Part shown: positions 46,101 through 56,565 of the stretch, one piece after another
How positions within the stretch are numbered: position 1 is the stretch's first letter
Layout of the letters: each line of letters opens with the position of its first letter
Assembly (NCBI GenBank): GCA_037903475.1
Contig: JBAJFG010000315.1
Coordinates: 62,001 to 126,000 of the forward strand
DNA: 64,000 nt
Origin: Ancylostoma caninum
Lineage: Eukaryota > Nematoda > Chromadorea > Rhabditida > Ancylostomatidae
Direction: 5' to 3'
Program-made: the position numbers and the translations under genes
Notes under the pieces: model-generated
What the model saw: only the letters and a program-made list of their open reading frames with translations
Database searches by the model: none
What the model was told of the DNA's origin: nothing

Positions 46101-49100
46101 CTCTTGAGCTTCGGAACGATCCATACCTTCTGCCAGCGCGTGGGCATGTTCATGCATGCGTGCATGGGTGTGCTTGCGTGTCAGCAGATTGTATCCTGCC
46201 CATCTATTCGACCAAAAGCCCTGTATTCAAGTGACCGGGAGGTACAGGGGAGGCGGTTCGGAGTCGTCTCCAACAAATAAGCTCCACTCCCGAGAAGCCC
46301 GGCTAACTTCCCGTTGAAATCACACTCCAGCCTCCCACGGGGGAATAGAGCCCAGCAAGCTATCTCCTGTGGGCTTAAAATTTTTCAAGCTCGACACAGC
46401 AATAATAGAGAGTGTTCCTCTGATCTCGGAAGAGTCACTGGTATGGCAGCGCCAGTGAGGACGAGGTTCGAGGAGTTATCTAGGCTGCCTAAAACCAGAA
46501 GGACTATGACGACGGTCTGTACCTTCAACGCACGCACGCTTGCATCGGAGGCTTCCATCGAGGATTTGATGATGCAGGCCTGACCGAGACGAGGAGGCAC
46601 CGGCCACAGAACGCCACCTCCGACACTGGAGAACTGTTCCTTGGAACCTGCGACAGTAGAGGAGTTGGTGGAGTCGGTCTCTTCGTCAACACGAACGTGG
46701 CCATGAACATCGATTCATTTGAACAGCTAACAACCCAAATCGGACGTTTGCGGTTAGTCTGAGTTCATCATGACGACGAAGACCATTCATGGTAACTCAC
46801 AATCTCAGAAGCCAACTCTCCTACGCTGGACGTGCGAGTACCACAATGAAATTGACCACATCATCGTCAATCGAAGGTTCTGCCTGACCGACGTCGGTGT
46901 TGTATCGAAGTTCTACACTGGACCATCGCCTCCTTCGTGCAAGATTCTTCTTCTCACGCAAAGGAGAGAAAGCCATAAAGTTTAAGAGGAGGAGTCCCAA
47001 ACCCGTCATCAATTGGGATCTTTTCACTTCGCTAGCGGCTTTTGGGAAGATGCGGTTGTCGACAACATCGACGAAGAGTACGATCGGCTTGTACAGCATC
47101 TCCGCGACAGCGCAAAGAGCGCCGAGGGTTCAAGAGTCACCAAGAGACGACTGTCTTACGAGACCCTCGAGTTTATATGCCAGCGCGCAGCCGCGAGAGC
47201 CGCAGGCAACCACCAGCTAACGTCCGAGCTCGCAAAACGGTGCAGAGAAGCGATAAAAGAAGACGTCAAGGAGAGACGAGCAGCAGTGTTGGCCGGAGCC
47301 GCAGAGGCGGGAAAAGCATTCGCAGCGCCCGCCAAGACTTCGCCAATCGCAAGACCAAGATGTCCGCCCTCCGGCGCCCAGACGGAACAATTTCTTCATC
47401 AAGACGGGTAATGGAGAAGGTCATCTACGACTTCTACTCGGATCTCCTCGATAGCCACGTCCACCTCCCTCAATGTCATCTTAGGGAGGATGGGTATGTT
47501 GTCCCCTCGGTTCTCCCTTCCAAAATCCGACATGCCATCAAGTCGGTGAAGAATCGTACAGCACCGGGCCCCGACAGGATTCGACTGGAACATCTGAAGA
47601 ACCTACCGCCAATTCTCATCACCACCTTGGCTTGGCTTTCCACGCGGTACCTGTCGGAATGCAAGGTACCCAACCAATGGAGGACCAGCAGGACCGTGAT
47701 GCTGTACAGGAAGGGAGATCCGCAGTACATTAAGAATTACCGCCCCATCTGCCTACTGTCCGTCATCTACAAGCTTTTCACGCGAGTGATCTTCAGTAGG
47801 ATCGAAAGGACACTAGACGAGGGACAGCCGTGCGAGCAAGCAGGGTTTCGAAAAGGATTCAGTACGATCGACCACATACACGCCGTCACTAGACTCATCG
47901 AAGTATCGCGAAAGTATAAGATGCCCCTCTGCCTCACGTTCATCGATTTGAAGAAAGCCTTCGACTCTGTTGAGACGGAAGCGGTGTTGGAAGCCCTGGG
48001 CAACCAGGGTATACCTACTCAATACATCAAGGTATTTCGTGGGCTCTACAGCAACTTCACGACCAGGATTTCTCCATTCTACGACGACATCACCATTGAC
48101 GTCAAGAGAGGGGTTCGGCAACGGGATACCGTGTCGCCAAAACTATTCAGCGCCACTCTCAAAGACGTCATGCGAAGACTAGAATGGGATTGCATGGGAG
48201 TACAAGTTGATGGCCGGCGACTTAGTCATCTTCGCTTCGCTGACGACATCGTCCTTATAACGCCAAACATCAGTGAAGCGGAACGGATGCTGGCCGACTT
48301 CGACGATGCATGTGGAAAGATTGGCCTCCAACTGAATCTGACGAGGACGACGTTCATGAAGAACGGATGGGTCCCGAATGCCTCATTCTCGCTCAACGGA
48401 ACGACCATATCCGAATGCTCCAGCTACGTATACCTAGGTCGGGAAGTCAACATGATGAACGACCTCGCTCCAGAGCTGGGCAGGAGGAAACGAGCGGCTT
48501 GGGGAGCTTACAAGAGCATCGAGGACGTAGTGAAGAAGACGAACTCTTCAACACAACCGTTCTCCCTGCTTTGACCTACGCCTCAGAAACCTGGGCGTTG
48601 CGCAAGCAGGATGAGAATGCGGTCAGCGTCGTCGAACGCTCCATCGAGAGGGTGATGCTAGGAATAACCCGCCTCACACAAGTGAGGGCTGGAATACGGA
48701 GCTCCACCCTTCGCCAACAATCGAAGATCAGGGACGCTGCCGCTTACGCCAAGCTGAGTAAGATTAGGTGGGCCAGACACGTGATGCGTTTTAATGACTA
48801 TCGTTGCTCAAGAGCCATCAGCGACTGGAATCCACGGGATGTTGAGCGCACGACAGGAAGACCACCGACCCGATGGTCAGACTTCTTCACGAAGTCCTTC
48901 AAGGATAGATACGACGCTCTCCGTGTCCTTCGAACGGACAGAATCCACTGGACAACTCTGGCTCGCGAGAGGGACAAATGGAAGGATTGCTGGCGCCCGC
49001 TCGGTACACCCGAAGATCAACCGGAGTCAAGTGTTCAAGTGTTCAAGTTCATTTTATTACTTTCTAAAGATATGTTGTTAAAGACTGAACAATAAAACTA

Positions 49101-50414
49101 AAAATTTGACAGTTTAATTATTGCGGTCTTGGCGTTGTGTTGTTCCATTACCATCTCCAGGTATGACGGCTCAGCCCCCCCCCCCCCCTACAATTCTCTC
49201 CCTCCTCCTGCGTCAGCTACTGCCAGATGCCTAGCTCGCAAGACAACATTCTCAAACTCTGTGGAGAGGAGAGCTTGTGGGAAAAGACATGTCGCTTACT
49301 TCTTTTCTTGCTCACTCAAGTTCTGCCTGCCTCGCCTACTCTTCAAACTATATGTTACGTAGTTTTCAATTTTCATCTACTTCCATTTCTTCCTCATTTT
49401 CGTGAGCCTCCGATTATTACCCGTTCGTCGCAGAGACGTAGGTCTCTCTTCTGCCCCAGCAGGTTAGATGTGTACGATCTTTTTACACAGCCACTAATCA
49501 TTTAGGATCCTACAGCGGAATTAATACTCTCCATGCCTGCAATGGATTTATATCTGTCTACTTGCGGCCATGGCTTAGATTACGAACCACAGGGAGAGAA
49601 ACAATACTGTTCTACCGCTACTTCCAACACGTCCGAAGAGATTGAGAAACAAAACGGTAATGGAATGGCTTTGCCAGACGGTTGCAGAATTACCTTCAGA
49701 ACGACAAGAACGGTTCACTGCAGTGGACAAAACCGACGAACGGCTTCCTGTGTTCAGACCCTTCGAGAATTTCTTCATATCAGGTGCGTATGCGTCTTCG
49801 TTTGCACAATACTGGATACTGATGCTCGTCCATACCCACTAAACACAGGCGAGATATAGAGGCAAAAGAAAAAAAAAAGCAAAAGTGGCACTGCACCTAC
49901 CTCAGCAGTTACTACACGTTGGTTGCTGGCAATGGAAAGAGTATCGGAAAAGTTCGTTTCACTCGCTACATTGACTACCACGTGAGTTGCCTGTGCAGGT
50001 TCGTCAACTATCCTCCCATCTGAACATTATTCGCTTTCTGCTGTTTAGATCCGAAGCATATAAGAGAAAATAGGAGAGCAGAGAGAAAACAACTTTCCGA
50101 GTAATTATCACAACAGAACTTCCATGAAGAAACTCACTGAAATTGACCACATTGCTTTTTATATCGCAGGTGTACTCCTCATCAAATCCAGTTACATATA
50201 CTTTCAGAGACTCAAAAATCCCGATTCGGTGCTTGAGGAGCTGAATCAATGCAAATTCAGGATTTTATCAGGAAGAAAAGTGTCAGTTAGGCATTGATAA
50301 ACATTGCACTACCAGAGCTTCTTCTACTGGGTTAAAGTACAAATCATTCCTGTTATTCCAACACTCTTCAAGCCATGAAGGAAGGAGAACTTTTTGCCCG
50401 AGTGACACAAGCAT
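40400..50414 (-). CDS. ect-2: ECT-2/Pebble-family RhoGEF (5' end not found)
   Basis: Thirteen exons read downward: 50414-50313, 50240-50138, 49974-49901, 49838-49694, 45802-45642, 45584-45405, 43883-43742 (or 43758), 41616-41539, 41477-41405, 41343-41265, 41182-41054, 40825-40592 and 40531-40400. Acceptors end in AG, donors start with GT, and phases agree at every junction, giving about 540 residues without a stop. Domain order is end of BRCT1, BRCT2, DH, PH, basic tail, as in human ECT2. The protein would activate RhoA at the cell equator and cortex for cytokinesis and polarity. The N-terminal exons, including the first part of BRCT1, were not identified and may lie above 50.4 kb. Introns host an RTE LINE and a MITE. 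The last two exons are less certain than the rest. Confidence 0.85.
41265..45802 (-). CDS. ect-2: ect-2 exons for the Dbl-homology (RhoGEF) domain
   Basis: Exon 45802-45642 ends with AHHVCIELFETDVSYLNAL, the first DH helix. Exon 45584-45405 carries SDVSLIFGKLPAILTVHEKI. Exon 43883-43742 carries NPRVHAFIR. Exon 41616-41539 contains DLLIRPVQRLPTIVVLLK, the most conserved DH motif. Exons 41477-41405 and 41343-41265 complete the last helix (SKFSAKVEEAIALIEKII; FNEVEGVP). This domain catalyses GDP/GTP exchange on Rho. All the diagnostic helices are present and uninterrupted. Confidence 0.88.
41855..41972. repeat. Purine-rich low-complexity tract
   Basis: GA/GGA-rich on the plus strand (GAGAGAGGAGAGAGAGAGAG near 41941-41960), inside an ect-2 intron. 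CT-rich when read in the gene's sense. Confidence 0.8.
42837..43117 (-). mobile_element. hAT-like MITE, copy 2, in an ect-2 intron
   Basis: 281 bp, the reverse complement of 469-748 with about two substitutions outside the G/C homopolymers. Same 15-bp inverted ends, again embedded in AT repeats (about 42797-42836 and 43118-43173). It lies in the intron between ect-2 exons 43883-43742 and 41616-41539. Confidence 0.85.
45949..49047 (+). mobile_element. RTE-type LINE, 3.1 kb, antisense in an ect-2 intron
   Basis: TTCATTTTATT occurs directly before (45938-45948) and directly after (49048-49058) the element, an 11-bp target-site duplication. The 5' UTR is GC-rich. The 3' end is a short tandem tail, TCAAGTGTTCAAGTGTTCAA (49027-49046), as in RTE elements. 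It nearly fills the ect-2 intron between 49694 and 45802 and runs opposite to the gene. Confidence 0.88.
46440..49040 (+). pseudogene. RTE LINE ORF: endonuclease and reverse transcriptase, broken
   Basis: The endonuclease is fragmentary: VCTFNARTLASEASIEDLMM (46517-46576) is followed by a stop, then GELFLGTCDSRGVGG (near 46630), EIDHIIVNRRF (near 46850) and DHRLLRARF (46921-46947) in different frames. A linker at 47013-47330 shifts frame near 47330 into the RT (to 48574): NYRPICLLSVIYKLF, TFIDLKKAFDSVE (motif A), GVRQRDTVSPKLF (motif B; Gly expected after GVRQ, here Arg) and RFADDIVLI (motif C). After a small deletion near 48545 another frame gives the RTE C-terminus (LPALTYASETWALRKQDENA; WARHVMRFND; GRPPTRWSDFF). 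Deletions and at least three frameshifts make it inactive. Confidence 0.88.
49694..50414 (-). CDS. ect-2: ect-2 exons for BRCT repeats
   Basis: Exon 50414-50313 reads MLVSLGQKVLLPSWLEECW, the C-terminal strand-helix of a BRCT with its conserved Trp, matching the position of the PEWIYKAW block in ECT2. Exon 50240-50138 opens the next BRCT (GIFESLKVYVTGFDEEY). Exons 49974-49901 and 49838-49694 complete it (SNQRVVTAE joined to WVWTSISI, then DAYAPD), aligning with VVKQEWFWGSI of ECT2. Junction phases are 0, 1, 0 and 1. BRCT repeats of ECT2 bind the centralspindlin subunit CYK-4 and restrain the GEF. Confidence 0.8.
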
Positions 50415-51483
50415 CTAAAATTGCAAGAATGTTGTAAGAAGGCCAAGGGCACAAACATGTGGTAAAGTAAACGTTCCCTAAGATTGAAAAACTTAGGGGA
50501 TGGGAATGTCTTATTTTGTATGCTATACCGGATATAGTACATAGTGACTGGTACCCTAGTTACAACACGCAGCGAGAGGCTCGCTCCTTGAACTAAGGCT
50601 AACGTGGAGAAAAAAAATGAGAAGCAGCAAGTTTCCAACGATAACATGTTCTCGGTTCGTAAAGAGAGCATTCTCGGTTACAGGCGCAGATTTTTAAGTC
50701 GTTCACTTTTACATCAGTAATTCAGAACAGTAGTCACATCTGATTGTAAGGAAGCTAAAATTCAACGCAGTACTGAGGAGTTGAAATTTTGTTTGTCCAT
50801 GCTAATGATATTACCAAGTTTCTACTGCAAGTTGCATGTCGTAGATTAACAAATATGTTAGAGTTGCTATAGAATCGGGCTACGAAATCTGAGCACAGAG
50901 TTTGAAATCGCCGCAAAAGTAGAGATTAAGGAGCTCCAAAACCCCGAAAAATTCTTCGTGTGAACTCTATGGATGGGGTCACCAACAAGCCGAACATGAA
51001 CACCGTATTATCATCGTACCGTAACCCCATTTTTCAGCTCACTGCAGGTATACGACAAATATGACACCTTACACCATTCCCCCTGATTTCGCTTAATGTG
51101 TTACCTTCGTAAGTTTTCTTTCTGATTCCAGCGGCATCACTGTATTAGCAATACTGAGAGATCCGACATCCCGCCAAATTTAGGGAGAGCAGCATTTCCA
51201 CAAATGTTCGATGCAAGCGAAACAGGCGATGTGCAAAACCAACTTCAAAAACCCAAACAGGGAGCGGGGAGGGGGGGAGGCGAGGGGTTGGGGGTGCACC
51301 GCTGGAAGTCTCGACCACATAACCGAACGAACGAAAGTGACATGCAAAACTGAACTCTTGGTTGGCAACTGATCTTGATATGCAACAGCCTTAGCTGTCA
51401 ATGCGATTGATGAGGAATAAGTAGAAATCTCCAGAGAAGTTTTGCACCAAATATTCTACTTTATTCAAAAAAAGTGTGCGCAG
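50415..51483. other. Probable 5' intron/upstream region of ect-2
   Basis: No exon could be placed in phase before 50414. Contains a G-rich patch near 51262-51296. A minus-strand frame at 51401-51180 is open but does not look like a BRCT domain. Confidence 0.35.
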
Positions 51484-51752
51484 CAGTAGTAAAAAGTGGG
51501 CGTTAGGGGGAGGGGCTGGGAAAAAAGTAGGGTCTCCACCAGTTTGGGAACCCGAATGGAAAATAAAGACTATAAAATTAGAAATTTAAATATTAAATAA
51601 TTAATAGCAAATATTCGAAAGTAGTAACAAAAATGAACAATTGAAAATAAACCTACACAAGATTTTCATTTATTTAACGAAGTAATTTCGAAAATTCGGC
51701 GATCCACTCCCCATTCTCGGGGGGGGGGAGGAGTATCCTGCGTATGTCACTG
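51484..51752 (-). mobile_element. hAT-like MITE, copy 3, degenerate
   Basis: Same layout as 42837-43117 (AAAGTGGGCG, AGTAGGGTCTCCACC, TTCGAAAATTCGGCGA, TTCTCGGGGGG, TGCGTATGTCACTG) with many substitutions and decayed ends. Not flanked by AT repeats, so older than the other two copies. Confidence 0.75.
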
Positions 51753-52730
51753 ATGGAGAGCTATCAGCTGACAGCCGATAAGACTCCATGTCGGATGATG
51801 TTTGGGGTGCGCGAGAAGTCTTTAGACAAAAACAATGGTTCGCAAAATCAATATGGGAAGGTGAAAAAAACTGATAGTTAATATACATATGTTTGCGGTT
51901 TACGAGCGGACATAAATTCTGTTTTGAATTGTGAGAATTCTTCTTTTCGTCTTCTCCTTCTTTTTCCTTTGGTGCTGAATTCTTGCTTTGCAGTGGCCTC
52001 AAGAAGAGGAGGTGAGACATTGACGATTGCGTGCACATAGTGCAAATCGAACTCATCTCCAGGTTTCGCCGAAGTTTCCAAAAAGAGTGCAAATTTCTTT
52101 GAAACCGTGAGAGCGCCCTAGCCTTTAGACAATACAAAACACATTGAAAATTTTCCATTGTAAGTGGTGGACCAAAGTAAGCGACTGTTTGTCCCAATCT
52201 TTGCAGTTGAGAAGAACGATCAATCCAGGCGATAATACCGCATTCTTTCGAAACCCAGATTAGCATGCTGTTGATTATCAAGACAGGATGAATCCTACTA
52301 TATTAAAAAGACTAGGTCGGTAAGCCCCGAAAACGGGTCTTGTATTGCGCGTCGACTCTCGGCGCGTTGTCGATATACAGCGGCGCCGCGAAACTTTCGC
52401 AAGTATCGCATTTTGAATTTTGGCCTAAACTTTCTAACTTTTTGTGTATTTTGCATTGTTATATAGCGTTTTTCCTGTTTACGTGGAATGAGGTACATAC
52501 TCTTTGTTCAAGCATTATGCTCTATTCCGTGATTTCGTGAAGGTTTACGATTTCTTTGGTGTCTAACGGAGCGCACTTCATTTTTTGAATGTACTCGTTA
52601 AATATGTTGTTCGATCTAATCGTTTCGTCTTCAACGGATTTCTGAAATGCTTCCAGGGGTCTCGCGAATCAACATTGGCATTTCTTCTCCAGATGTTCAT
52701 GAGGGAGATTGAATACAGCATTGCGAAGTA
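51753..52730. other. Unrecognised stretch
   Basis: A minus-strand frame (52281-51670) is open but has no recognised domain or matched splice sites. No repeats identified. Confidence 0.3.
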
Positions 52731-52998
52731 CAGTGGACGGCAATGGCGGTGGCCCATTTGCGGCCTCGAGTAGGATGCAGCGCGACGGCGCCGCGCATGC
52801 CGGGATCGGTGTCGTCGCCGCCGGAATGCTATTTCTAGGGTCTTTTCTTCCTGATTTGCTCGAGGATCCTTAGAATCGAGTAGAAAAGCTGCTAGAAGTT
52901 GCATAACAACAGCAGAATAAAGGTTACGGCGCGCGCGGCGCGGTTGCGCGACGTCCTTCTTAAGGCCGCAAATGGGCCAACGCCATTGACGTCCACTG
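52731..52998. mobile_element. Tc1-like MITE, 268 bp
   Basis: 35-bp inverted ends with two mismatches, CAGTGGACGGCAATGGCGG at the left and the complement of CAGTGGACGTCAATGGCGT at the right, flanked by TA on both sides (52729-52730, 52999-53000). CAGT termini with TA duplication are typical of Tc1/mariner elements. The interior is GC-rich and encodes nothing. Confidence 0.7.
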
Positions 52999-53000
52999 TA

Positions 53001-53470
53001 TATATGTACGCGACTATTGCTTCGTCCATTAGAGGCTTGAACAACTATGTGGTGGGATTCGAGGACTAACGGTGAACCTTTTCAGAACAAACAGATCCTT
53101 TCCTTCAGTGATTTAAATCCTATGCAGCAGCTTCAGAAACAGAGAAGCACCATTTTTCTCAATTGAAATCTCCAGTTGTTCATGTTTATGTTTCCGTAAA
53201 AAGGTTACAGAGCAAAAATTCAAGATGAAGCACTGATACCTTGGGTTAGATTACGTATGTAGGAGATGCGAACTTATAACTGAGCACTGACATCCGCTTT
53301 TTGCGTAGAAAGTGCCCTTAGGTTCTCTCATCAGACTCGCGCATTTGAATCCAGCTAGACGTTCAATCAGTGTCTGTCGGACACTGACTTTTTTGGCTAC
53401 CTACTGACTCTTTGTAACTTGTCCGCCATGTATATGAGTGAATCCTTTTTGATCCTATCCTTCAGGAAGT
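53001..53470. other. No recognisable feature
   Basis: Ordinary AT-rich DNA up to a candidate plus-strand acceptor at about 53463. Confidence 0.3.
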
Positions 53471-53479
53471 GCATCCTAG

Positions 53480-53671
53480 GGTATGCCCAGATACCTCCAT
53501 TCCAGAATGAATTATAGTCCATTCAACCGGCAGTCGGTATTGATGGAAGGATCATGGACTGATACGCGGCCCTTTCAATCAATGTCAAGCATGCTTGATA
53601 GTGCACAGTCGCACCACTCACCTCCAGTCCGTGAATACACCACTACCGACTCCTTTCGGAATGCACTATAA
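53480..53671 (+). CDS. Possible terminal exon of an unknown plus-strand gene
   Basis: After an acceptor-like CATCCTAG, a frame of about 63 residues reads MPRYLHSRMNYSPFNR and ends SFRNAL before TAA at 53669-53671. The Ser/His/Pro-rich composition (SMSSMLDSAQSHHSPP) resembles a disordered C-terminus of a host protein. No partner exon was found, so this is tentative. Confidence 0.3.
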   Translation, partial: GMPRYLHSRMNYSPFNRQSVLMEGSWTDTRPFQSMSSMLDSAQSHHSPPVREYTTTDSFRNAL

Positions 53672-53688
53672 ATGGACTGGCGATGTGA

Positions 53689-55277
53689 AGGAGTGTTTAT
53701 ACTTCGGCGCGACGCGACCGTCGCGTCCCAGCAAACTGTTCAAATGCGATGGGTCCCGAGTGGATGCATGCGCAAACAATGGTCGCGATGTGGTAGTTGG
53801 CGATTCCCATCGCGATGCGACGTCGCGGAGCGATGTCGCGTCCTGTTTATACTTTTTTCGTAAAAAAACGACGCGACGGGCCTGATTCGCGTCGCGCCTG
53901 TTAGCAAACGCGACGCGATGGTTTCGCTGATGTTGTGGACTGGAGTTGGCCACAGCTCCATAGTTTTTCGAGTGGTTTTTGCCCGAAACCTACCGGAATA
54001 AAGTGGCTTTCATACATTTGCCGCGGCGGCAGTCGCCCATGGTTAAGCATAGGCCGGCGACGTCGCGGCGGCGGCGCCGCGGCGACGTCGCCGCGACAAG
54101 AGCTTGTTTACTTTTTTGCCGCGGCGCCGCCCGGCGATGTCGCCCAGCGGCAAGCGGCAAGGAATGGTCGAGGGGGTATTTTGTCGCTGGGCGACGTTTG
54201 TGTGAAAGCGCGGCAAATGTATGAAAGCCCCTTAAGACGAATTCATTTGGAGATGTGAATGTGAACGAACTTGGACGCGTCGAATGTGGTCTGGGTAGTG
54301 ATTTTGTGAGCTTTTCATGTACCTGATGTGTCTTCTGTTTATGAGCGGCTACTACTTACAACTTGTCAGCCGAGCTGTGGAAGAACACAATGTAGGTATA
54401 CATGTTACATCATATATTGATCTAGAGATTTTGCTTTGATTATGAGTTATCGGAATCGTTTCCCTTTAGTAGACATCGTTGTACAGGTGCTTCAGAACAG
54501 TGTGCGATCAGTGCAGTATTGACTTATAGGTGAATGTGGGATAGTCCTGCGCTCCGACACTTCTTACAATTTTTCGCGTTCCGGTGTGAATTTGTGCAAG
54601 ACCCCCCCCCCCACAAAAATCACAGGATAACACGTCTAAGCAGTGAAAGATTGGAAAAGATCAAAAGCACGGGGCTAGAGCATGACTTAGTGAACGAAAC
54701 TCAGAAAATCATACAATCAACCTGCACAGGACCAAAAAAACATCAAATCGAGGCACTGGAACAACGAGTACCTCCAACAAGGAAAACCCTGGCAGTACTA
54801 CTAGAACACACCTGAACAGTGAAGAAAAAACACACAAAGTGTCGAAGCATGGGACTACAACAATGTTTGCACAGGAGAAAAACCATTCTGATAACTCAAA
54901 TGCAAAAAAAAAGTCTTTGAACATACAAATAAATGAGGAAAAAACCGCAGTGCTTTCTTCCATATCTTGGAAACAAACATCCTTGGCGAGGAACCCTGCT
55001 CAAAATTGCAGTCCCCGCAGAGATCACCACTGAAACTCGCTGAGAACTTTCTCTAAGCATCTAGACCACAAGCGGTACTACGAGGTCCAAAACAGTCCTT
55101 GGAAACCCATGATCCCCGCTAAATCGGGATCTGCATGTGATTTTGCGTGGGTACGTAAATGTGCGACATTAAGCAAGGCGCGAGGGGGCGTCGCGACGGT
55201 TTCGTTACCCGTCGCGTCGCGCGTGTTGTGGCCGTCGCCGCGACGCCATCGCGTCGCGAAGAAGTATAAACACTCCT
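53689..55277. mobile_element. CpG-rich PIF/Harbinger-like non-autonomous element, 1.6 kb
   Basis: Left end AGGAGTGTTTATACTTC (53689-53705) matches the complement of the right end GAAGTATAAACACTCCT (55261-55277), each followed inward by GCGACGCGA-type repeats. Flanks are TGA (53686-53688) and TAA (55278-55280), consistent with a 3-bp TWA duplication with one change. No transposase; the frame at 54534-54815 has no recognised domain. Confidence 0.6.
54002..54232. mobile_element. Nested 231-bp MITE with TAA duplications
   Basis: Inverted ends AGTGGCTTTCATACATTTG and AGGGGCTTTCATACATTTG (right end, complement), both leading into GCCGCG. TAA stands on each side (53999-54001, 54233-54235). The interior is dense in GCGGCG. 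Its ends resemble those of the surrounding element (AGGRG, TTYATAC), suggesting one family inserting into its relative. Confidence 0.75.
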
Positions 55278-55280
55278 TAA

Positions 55281-56099
55281 GGGATAACGGTAGCGAGATA
55301 AAAGCGTATCTGTCAACGTAGGAGTACCTAGAAAGGCACAGTATCTTCATAGCCGCGGGCAGTCCACTGTTGTTAGACACACATCTTTCCGAATATCGCC
55401 CTCACTTCCATCGTTGAGTGTTGATTCATTCTAAACTGGCAGAGCCGGGAAGCACGCTCAGAGATTCTCATATCACCTTCATTCGTTTGACTCCATACAG
55501 AGGCATGTAAAATAAAATAAGATCAGAACAGGACATGAAGGGTAAAATTAGGTGCCATCAAGCCAACTGAATTTTTTTCGTTTGTAGAGGAAGACTTGAG
55601 TCAAGCGCTCCCTTGAAATGAAGGTTGGTTTATTGTAATTTTATGTAACAGAATTTCGTAAATGGACTTGACGCGGCCAATGCGAAATAGTTACAAAAGG
55701 ACAATCAACTGCAGAAAGCGTCTAGAAGTAGAATTTTCAACGAATTGTGTGGTTTTCCTAAAATGGACAGTTGCAGGGATTCGCCACGGCCACAAAGTTT
55801 GAAAGCTCCTCATGCTTAATTGTGAGCGATTCTACCATCGGCGGCAAAAGTCGGAAGGCTTCTGACGTTGGCTGCACCGATAATAGTTTAGCTCATTAGT
55901 ACAAATGTGCGTGTTGTATCTTGAGGAAGTTGTAACGATGCAGCTATCGTACGCTCAGTATAGTTATCGTCTCTTGCTGATTTCGGTATCCTATGCTCGC
56001 GCTGGAATGTATCAAACTATTTCGCCTCTCGGGTTCTTTGACGTGTGGAACACTTGCGTCTCTTGAGTTAAAATACGAGATTTTCAGCTTAGTCTAAAT
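55281..56099. other. No recognisable feature
   Basis: AT-rich DNA with short frames only. Confidence 0.3.
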
Positions 56100-56565
56100 C
56101 CCCACTCAAGTTTTGCCACCCAGCGAGTTGTCGCCGGGTGACAAGTGAGTGGCGCGGCAAGTAGTTGATGCCAATTGATTGGTGGGTTTTGCCTCGCGCG
56201 GCCAAAATAGTACGGGCCATTCCTTATCGCAGCTCTCTGGGCGAGCTCCGCCGACTATGAAAAAAAACTATGAGTGACCTCCCCGGCGAGTTTTGGCGAG
56301 CTCGCGCTGCATAGCAGCCCGGTATATTAGGCCAATGGCATATTTCACGGCGATACCGTCGCGGTGAAGAAAATGAGCGAAAATGATGAGAACAGAACGT
56401 TACAAATTCTCCTATCTTACCACACATTTGCGTGGAATAGCGCGCTGGCATAGGAGCAGTTGTGGGAAAACTTTTGGTAGTGAACGAGCGCAGCGACCGT
56501 GGCGCTTTGTAGTATGCCATAGACCTTACGACATGATTCGCTCTGCGGCAAAGCTGTGAGTGGGG
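56100..56565. mobile_element. GC-rich inverted-repeat element (MITE-like)
   Basis: CCCCACTCAAGTTTTGCCAC at 56100-56119 is matched by the complement of GCGGCAAAGCTGTGAGTGGGG (56545-56565) with several mismatches. GC-rich blocks (GGCGAGCTC) fill the interior. No clear target duplication, so the boundaries are tentative. Confidence 0.45.

Noticed and set aside
54534..54815. A 93-residue ORF inside the CpG-rich transposon as a possible transposase
   Set aside because: No DDE-like or DNA-binding motif; it is too short and of low complexity.
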